From a bacterium (lineage in GTDB: Bacteria; Babelota; Babeliae; Babelales; RVW-14): 9,966 bases of DNA. The notes beneath the pieces are model-generated. The model saw only the letters and a program-made list of their open reading frames with translations. It did not search any database and was not told the DNA's origin. Location: the NCBI GenBank assembly GCA_023249955.1, contig JAHFBR010000030.1, forward strand, positions 1-9,966, written 5' to 3'. Numbering within the stretch: position 1 is the first letter of the stretch; each line of letters begins with the position of its first letter. A program made the translations under genes and the position numbers. Of this stretch, positions 6,583 to 9,966 are shown one piece after another.

Positions 6583-7568
6583 GGCGCCTGCGTCCCTTGA
6601 GCGGCAAAAGTGCCACTAAAATAGTTCATGTACAGCAGGTCAAGGCCACAAAACGTTGAGCCAGTTTTGAGTCCGTAATCCATGCGATATAAAAATGCGT
6701 AAGCATTGACCAATTCAATAGGGTTGCTTTTTTGCCAGTCTCGATTGATGAACGAATACGGAAGTCTGAAACTCGTACGCTTAGCCACCACAAAATCTTT
6801 TTGCTTTAAAAAATGGATGACATGGTGAGCCTTCCATAACTGCTCAGACCAAAACGTTATCCAAAAAACGTCGGGATACTCTTTGCCTATCTTGCTCCAG
6901 ACCGAAAAAAAGGCGACGGCGTTTTTGGCAAAAAAGTATTCCGATAACAGAGATAAAGATGGCGAAGCGCCAATGAGTGTTTCAAGAAAATGTGTATATT
7001 CGTCAAAATACTTTGGACCAATAAGCTCTAGGTACTGGATGAGCATGCAGCAGGTGTCCAGCGACAGTACTGTGCTAGTGGTTAATGTTTTTTTGAACCA
7101 GGCAGTTTTTTTTGCATCGAGCGTGCTCTCAAAAAAGGCTATAACCGCTTTACACTGCTCTGCAGACAATTCTTGTGGGATAACGACTGCATCCATGCCG
7201 CGTGGCAGAGAAACTTTGGATGTATTATTAACAAAATAAGTGATGTAATTGGGTCCTTTGTAGGTCAGCACAAAGCTAACAAATTCCAAAGAGCTTTTGG
7301 TCTCTTTTTCGTCAGTAACGTCGCCCAGCAAAAAAAACGAGTACGTGCCCAAAATTGATTGATTGAGTGTTGCGTAGAGTGTTTTCTTTTCAGTGTTTTC
7401 GATAAAAATTCTTTGGAAGGGTGCTGGCAACAGCTGTTTGGTTTCAAGTACCTTAAAAAACATAGAAAACCATGCAAGCGGGTAAGTAGAACCGGTAAAA
7501 CAGAAATTACGGCGTTGTTGCCAAAATTCGGGAGACTGTGCTGCTTGCAAAAATGCTAAAAAATCCAT
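6579..7568 (-). CDS. holA: Probable DNA polymerase III delta subunit (clamp loader), divergent
   Basis: 329 aa, close to the usual delta length of about 330-345. The layout fits HolA. The N-terminal region has a FCFTGSTYPL strand-turn where delta has its 'yGeE' segment, then LNQSILGTYSFFLLGD, like the 'l-plFg-rrlv-v' stretch. FVLTYKGPNYITYFVNN resembles the 'yl-p-vlvl' strand. The collar domain ends with VVAKRTSFRLPYSFINRD and LVNAYAFLYRMDYGLKTGSTFCGLDLLYMNYF (about 287-317), very like the 'L..aDlalKgs..dp..alelLll' signature. Delta opens the beta sliding clamp during loading. Individual identity is low, and I would not call it on sequence alone. The position directly after an LptE-like gene, as in E. 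coli lptE-holA, is strong support. It lies 10 nt after lptE and overlaps the Fis-like gene by 4 nt. Confidence 0.7.
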   Translation of the reverse strand: MDFLAFLQAAQSPEFWQQRRNFCFTGSTYPLAWFSMFFKVLETKQLLPAPFQRIFIENTEKKTLYATLNQSILGTYSFFLLGDVTDEKETKSSLEFVSFVLTYKGPNYITYFVNNTSKVSLPRGMDAVVIPQELSAEQCKAVIAFFESTLDAKKTAWFKKTLTTSTVLSLDTCCMLIQYLELIGPKYFDEYTHFLETLIGASPSLSLLSEYFFAKNAVAFFSVWSKIGKEYPDVFWITFWSEQLWKAHHVIHFLKQKDFVVAKRTSFRLPYSFINRDWQKSNPIELVNAYAFLYRMDYGLKTGSTFCGLDLLYMNYFSGTFAAQGTQAP

Positions 7569-7578
7569 GATGCATCTA

Positions 7579-8142
7579 TCATTTAAAAGCGTCGATCAGA
7601 TGAGGCCTGAAGAAATGCTCAATCTTGGGAATGGATCGCTCAAAAAGACGCCTGTATTCAAAGTCTATAAAATCACTGTTGATGATAGGATTTCTTGGCT
7701 TAGAAATCAAGGATGAGAAGAAAAACGTCTTGCGTGCGACCATAGTGTGATTAAAATCCAGTAACATGCAGTCCAATTCCAATCTTGCCGAGTAGTGCAA
7801 AAGAATGATATTTGGAGATACGAGTTTGCATTGCGGCTCAAGGCGCTTGATGATAACGCGTAATGTGTGGCCGCATTCTGGTCGATCAACAAGATTATAG
7901 CCAACACGTGTAAAGTGTTTGTGTAGTGCTTCGTATGCAAGTGGCGAGAGATTGTCAAACGTATGCGTGTTGCGCGGAATTTCGATAAACAACGGGATTC
8001 TGGTGTTTTTAACAATAAGATCTGAAACGAGTTTTTTCTTTACACAGCCTGAGGCTGCAAGAAGAAAGAGTATGCAGAATAAGAAACCGTTCGTAGTGAG
8101 TGTCCGCCGTAGCCACCGGCGTAGGTGGATGTATCGAACCAT
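7579..8142 (-). CDS. lptE: LptE-like outer-membrane LPS-assembly lipoprotein
   Basis: 187 aa. Residues 19-33 form a hydrophobic core ending in LLAASGC, a lipoprotein signal with C33 as the lipidated residue. The mature part follows the LptE pattern: a first strand (IPLFIEIPRN), a helix with a paired G (YEALHKHFTRVGYNLVD), a strand pair (HTLRVIIKRLEPQCKLV and HYSARLELDCMLLD), then the long C-terminal helix. Length suits the family (about 160-200 aa). LptE plugs the LptD barrel that inserts LPS into the outer leaflet. Residues 2-18 are an unusual Arg-rich stretch encoded exactly by a 51-bp palindromic element (8089-8139). Without it the protein would start M-GFLFCILFLLAASGC. It starts 6 nt after rph, with TAGGG just upstream inside the rph end. 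A generic lipoprotein is the alternative, but the holA-like gene next to it favours LptE. Confidence 0.75.
   Translation of the reverse strand: MVRYIHLRRWLRRTLTTNGFLFCILFLLAASGCVKKKLVSDLIVKNTRIPLFIEIPRNTHTFDNLSPLAYEALHKHFTRVGYNLVDRPECGHTLRVIIKRLEPQCKLVSPNIILLHYSARLELDCMLLDFNHTMVARKTFFFSSLISKPRNPIINSDFIDFEYRRLFERSIPKIEHFFRPHLIDAFK
8089..8139. repeat. 51-bp palindromic element in frame directly after the lptE start codon
   Basis: The ends are GTTCG (8089-8093) and its reverse complement CGAAC (8135-8139). The centre is a stem-loop: TCCGCC (8103-8108) against GGTGGA (8124-8129) with one non-Watson-Crick position, then GTA facing GTA as an internal loop, then GCC (8112-8114) pairing with GGC (8118-8120) around ACC. 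Its length is exactly 17 codons; it begins at codon 2 of lptE and has no stop in that frame. It resembles short palindromic repeats that I remember as dispersed in several bacterial genomes (TCCGCC...GGCGGA arms), but this is unverified. No second copy is visible in the window. Confidence 0.55.
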
Positions 8143-8148
8143 GAATCC

Positions 8149-8958
8149 CTACTTTTGTAGGCGATTTGCCAGGCTAAAAAGAGCTGGACGCTGAAACGAA
8201 GAACGTGTAGGTGAAACATTGGATGGAATAACGGTAGGCATAGGGGTGTTTTGGATTGCTTTCAAAACAGCAGCGATGCCATCTTGCGCATGTTTCTTTA
8301 TTTGGTCAAAAAGATCCCAACTGATGGCATTTTTTTCGCTGGTGCCTTGAATTTCAATGAGTTTGCCATTTTCAGTGAGTACGACATTAAAATCTGCATC
8401 AGCTTGTGAGTCTTCTGAATAATCAAGATCAACAAGGGCCTGTTGGTTTACAATACCGATCGAAAGAGCAGCAATAGATTCTTTGAAAATATTTTTATCA
8501 AGAACGCCCATGCTTACCCAACGGGTGACTGCAAGCCTAAGGGCTGCGCTAGCTGCAGAGATGCAGGCAACGCGTGTGCCGCCATCAGCCTGCAAAACGT
8601 CGCAATCAATCATGATGCTGCGTTCGCCAAGGGCCACAAGATCGACCGTTGGCCGCAAGCAGCGGCCAATCAGTCGTGAGATTTCTACGCTTCGAGCGTT
8701 ACGATTATTTTGAGTAGATTCACGCGTGGTGCGCTGCTGTGTTGCATGAGGCAACATGGCGTATTCAGCTGAAAGCCAGCCAGTTTTTTGTCCTTTTAAA
8801 AAGGGCGGAACTGTCTGCTGCAGGGTAATGCCAACCAGAACCTTGGTGTTGCCTTGCTCAAACAGCACCGATGCATCGGCGTAGCCATAAACATCGTACT
8901 GAATTAAGATAGGCCTGATTTGGTCCTGGCGGCGACCATCGTTGCGCACCGCGGTCAT
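8149..8958 (-). CDS. rph: Ribonuclease PH
   Basis: 269 aa. It aligns by eye with E. coli RNase PH along most of its length: GRRQDQIRPI at the N-terminus, FLKGQKTGWLSAEYAMLPHAT (54-73), RSVEISRLIGRCLR (89-102), IDCDVLQADGGTR (117-129) and DADFNVVLTENGKLIEIQGTSE (187-208). The phosphate-binding GTR (127-129) and the R76/R79 cluster after the AEYAMLP segment are present. The enzyme trims tRNA 3' ends by phosphorolysis, using phosphate and releasing nucleoside diphosphates, and normally forms a hexamer of dimers. It is about 30 residues longer than usual: residues 237-269 are a Pro/Ser-rich tail ending SLANRLQK with no counterpart in the E. coli protein. It starts 3 nt after pnp with no clear ribosome site, so coupling to pnp translation is likely. 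Confidence 0.97.
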   Translation of the reverse strand: MTAVRNDGRRQDQIRPILIQYDVYGYADASVLFEQGNTKVLVGITLQQTVPPFLKGQKTGWLSAEYAMLPHATQQRTTRESTQNNRNARSVEISRLIGRCLRPTVDLVALGERSIMIDCDVLQADGGTRVACISAASAALRLAVTRWVSMGVLDKNIFKESIAALSIGIVNQQALVDLDYSEDSQADADFNVVLTENGKLIEIQGTSEKNAISWDLFDQIKKHAQDGIAAVLKAIQNTPMPTVIPSNVSPTRSSFQRPALFSLANRLQK

Positions 8959-8961
8959 GAT

Positions 8962-9966
8962 CTAGGCTTTTTCTAATTCTGGAGCTACCAAGCGAATTCT
9001 GCCGGTTTCTCTGTCAAGCGCTACAACTTTGACTGTAAGCTTGTCTCCAACCCTACAAATACGATCCAATTCGTTTTGTTTGTTGCGAGCAATGGTTGAA
9101 ATGTGAACCATTCCTTCTTTGCCGACAACCAACTCAACAATAAGACCAAAGTCAGCTACGCGCTTGATGGTTCCGTTGAACACAGAGCCAATTTCAATAT
9201 CGCCTGAAAGTGTTTTGATCCAACTTTCAGCCTCTGCTGCAGACTCGTTATTCTTGGCGTAAATCTTAACAGAGCCGTCATCTTCGATGTCAATTTGCGT
9301 ACCGGTCTTGGAGATAATCTCTCTGATGTTTTTGCCAGAAGGGCCAATGATAAGACCAATCTTATCGGTTGGAACTTTGATCACAAATACGCGTGGTGCA
9401 TGTTCAGAAAGTTGAGGGCGAGGAGCGGTAAGCGTCTTGCGCATTTCACCCAAGATAAAGAGACGAGCTTTGCGAGCCTCTTCAAGAGCGTGAATAAACA
9501 GCTCTCGTGGCAAGCCAACTTTATCTTTAATATCAAGCTGGAATGACAAGATACCTTTGTCGGTACCTGCAACTTTAAAGTCCATAAGACCAAACGCGTC
9601 TTCCATGCCCAAGATGTCGGTCAAAACGTGAAGATTACCTTTTGAATCGCGCATCAAGCCCATTGCAATGCCGCTGACCATATCTTTGATAGGTACGCCA
9701 GCATCCATCAACGCCATAGTTGTGGCGCAGACGGTAGCCATTGATGACGAGCCATTTGATTCAAGAACGTCAACCACTGAACGAATAACGTATGGAAACT
9801 TCTCTTGTGTTGGTAAAACGTTGATAAATGCACTTTCAGCCAAGTAACCGTGACCAATTTCGCGACGACCAGCACCACGAATTGGTTTGACTTCACCGGT
9901 TGCAAATGGAGGGAAGTTGTAGTGCAACATGAACAAGCGCTCTTGTGCGCCGCCAATCAGCGTATC
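8962..9966 (-). CDS. pnp: Polyribonucleotide nucleotidyltransferase (PNPase), C-terminal part; 5' end beyond the window
   Basis: The reading frame is open to the window edge; 334 codons are visible of a protein normally near 700 aa. It covers most of the second RNase PH-like core: FMLHYNFPPFATGEV, ESNGSSSMATVCATTMALMDAGVPIK and MEDAFGLMDFKVAGTDKG. The aspartates and lysine corresponding to E. coli D486, D492 and K494 are all kept, while the intervening D490 position is Leu. Next come a KH domain (IKVPTDKIGLIIGPSGKNIREI, with its GxxG loop) and an S1 RNA-binding domain (GSVFNGTIKRVADFGLIVELVVGKEGMVHIS). The protein ends soon after S1 (RLVAPELEKA) without the longer tail seen in some PNPases. 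It degrades RNA 3'-5' by phosphorolysis as a trimer. It is the first visible gene of the minus-strand operon leading to rph, lptE, holA and the Fis-like gene. Confidence 0.98.
   Translation of the reverse strand, partial: DTLIGGAQERLFMLHYNFPPFATGEVKPIRGAGRREIGHGYLAESAFINVLPTQEKFPYVIRSVVDVLESNGSSSMATVCATTMALMDAGVPIKDMVSGIAMGLMRDSKGNLHVLTDILGMEDAFGLMDFKVAGTDKGILSFQLDIKDKVGLPRELFIHALEEARKARLFILGEMRKTLTAPRPQLSEHAPRVFVIKVPTDKIGLIIGPSGKNIREIISKTGTQIDIEDDGSVKIYAKNNESAAEAESWIKTLSGDIEIGSVFNGTIKRVADFGLIVELVVGKEGMVHISTIARNKQNELDRICRVGDKLTVKVVALDRETGRIRLVAPELEKA

Overview
The window reads as a compact chromosomal segment (roughly mid-40s % GC by eye, standard code, gaps mostly under 100 bases) from a Gram-negative-type bacterium with an outer membrane. 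The clues are an LptE-like lipoprotein and five proteins with clear N-terminal export or anchor signals. Exported or anchored versions of enzymes that are usually cytosolic (GNAT acetyltransferase, GT-B glycosyltransferase, M49 peptidase), plus two exported HAD phosphatases, fit a host-associated lineage such as Candidatus Dependentiae (TM6/Babeliales). That placement is an inference from gene style; no phylogenetic marker was compared.

Left part, plus strand (1-2237): a secreted HAD phosphatase overlaps by 7 nt the start of a GT-B glycosyltransferase that has a signal peptide. The first ~50 codons of the glycosyltransferase are mostly made of a ~110-bp structured palindromic element read in frame. 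This pair converges, 4 nt apart, on a minus-strand exported GNAT acetyltransferase (2242-2832), which has its own recognisable sigma70-type promoter in the 90-nt gap behind it.

Right part, minus strand (2923-9966, transcribed right to left): pnp (cut by the window edge), rph, an lptE-like lipoprotein gene, a holA-like gene (DNA polymerase III delta) and a small Fis-like DNA-binding protein. These are packed with gaps of 3, 6 and 10 nt and a 4-nt ATGA overlap, so they look like one operon. After a 65-nt gap come a second exported HAD phosphatase, a MazG/dCTP-pyrophosphatase-type enzyme that overlaps it by 44 nt, and a membrane-anchored M49 (dipeptidyl-peptidase-III-like) metallopeptidase.

In function, the right operon joins RNA phosphorolysis (PNPase, RNase PH), outer-membrane LPS export (LptE) and replication (delta clamp-loader subunit). 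lptE followed by holA is the same order as in E. coli (leuS-lptE-holA), which supports both of those weaker assignments. The most unusual feature is a pair of palindromic elements, at 819-928 and 8089-8139, that sit in frame in the n-regions of two export signals. The second is exactly 17 codons placed directly after the lptE start codon. They resemble in-frame palindromic insertions such as the Rickettsia palindromic elements in behaviour, but I cannot assign them to a named family. I see no transposase, rRNA, tRNA, CRISPR array or convincing intrinsic terminator.
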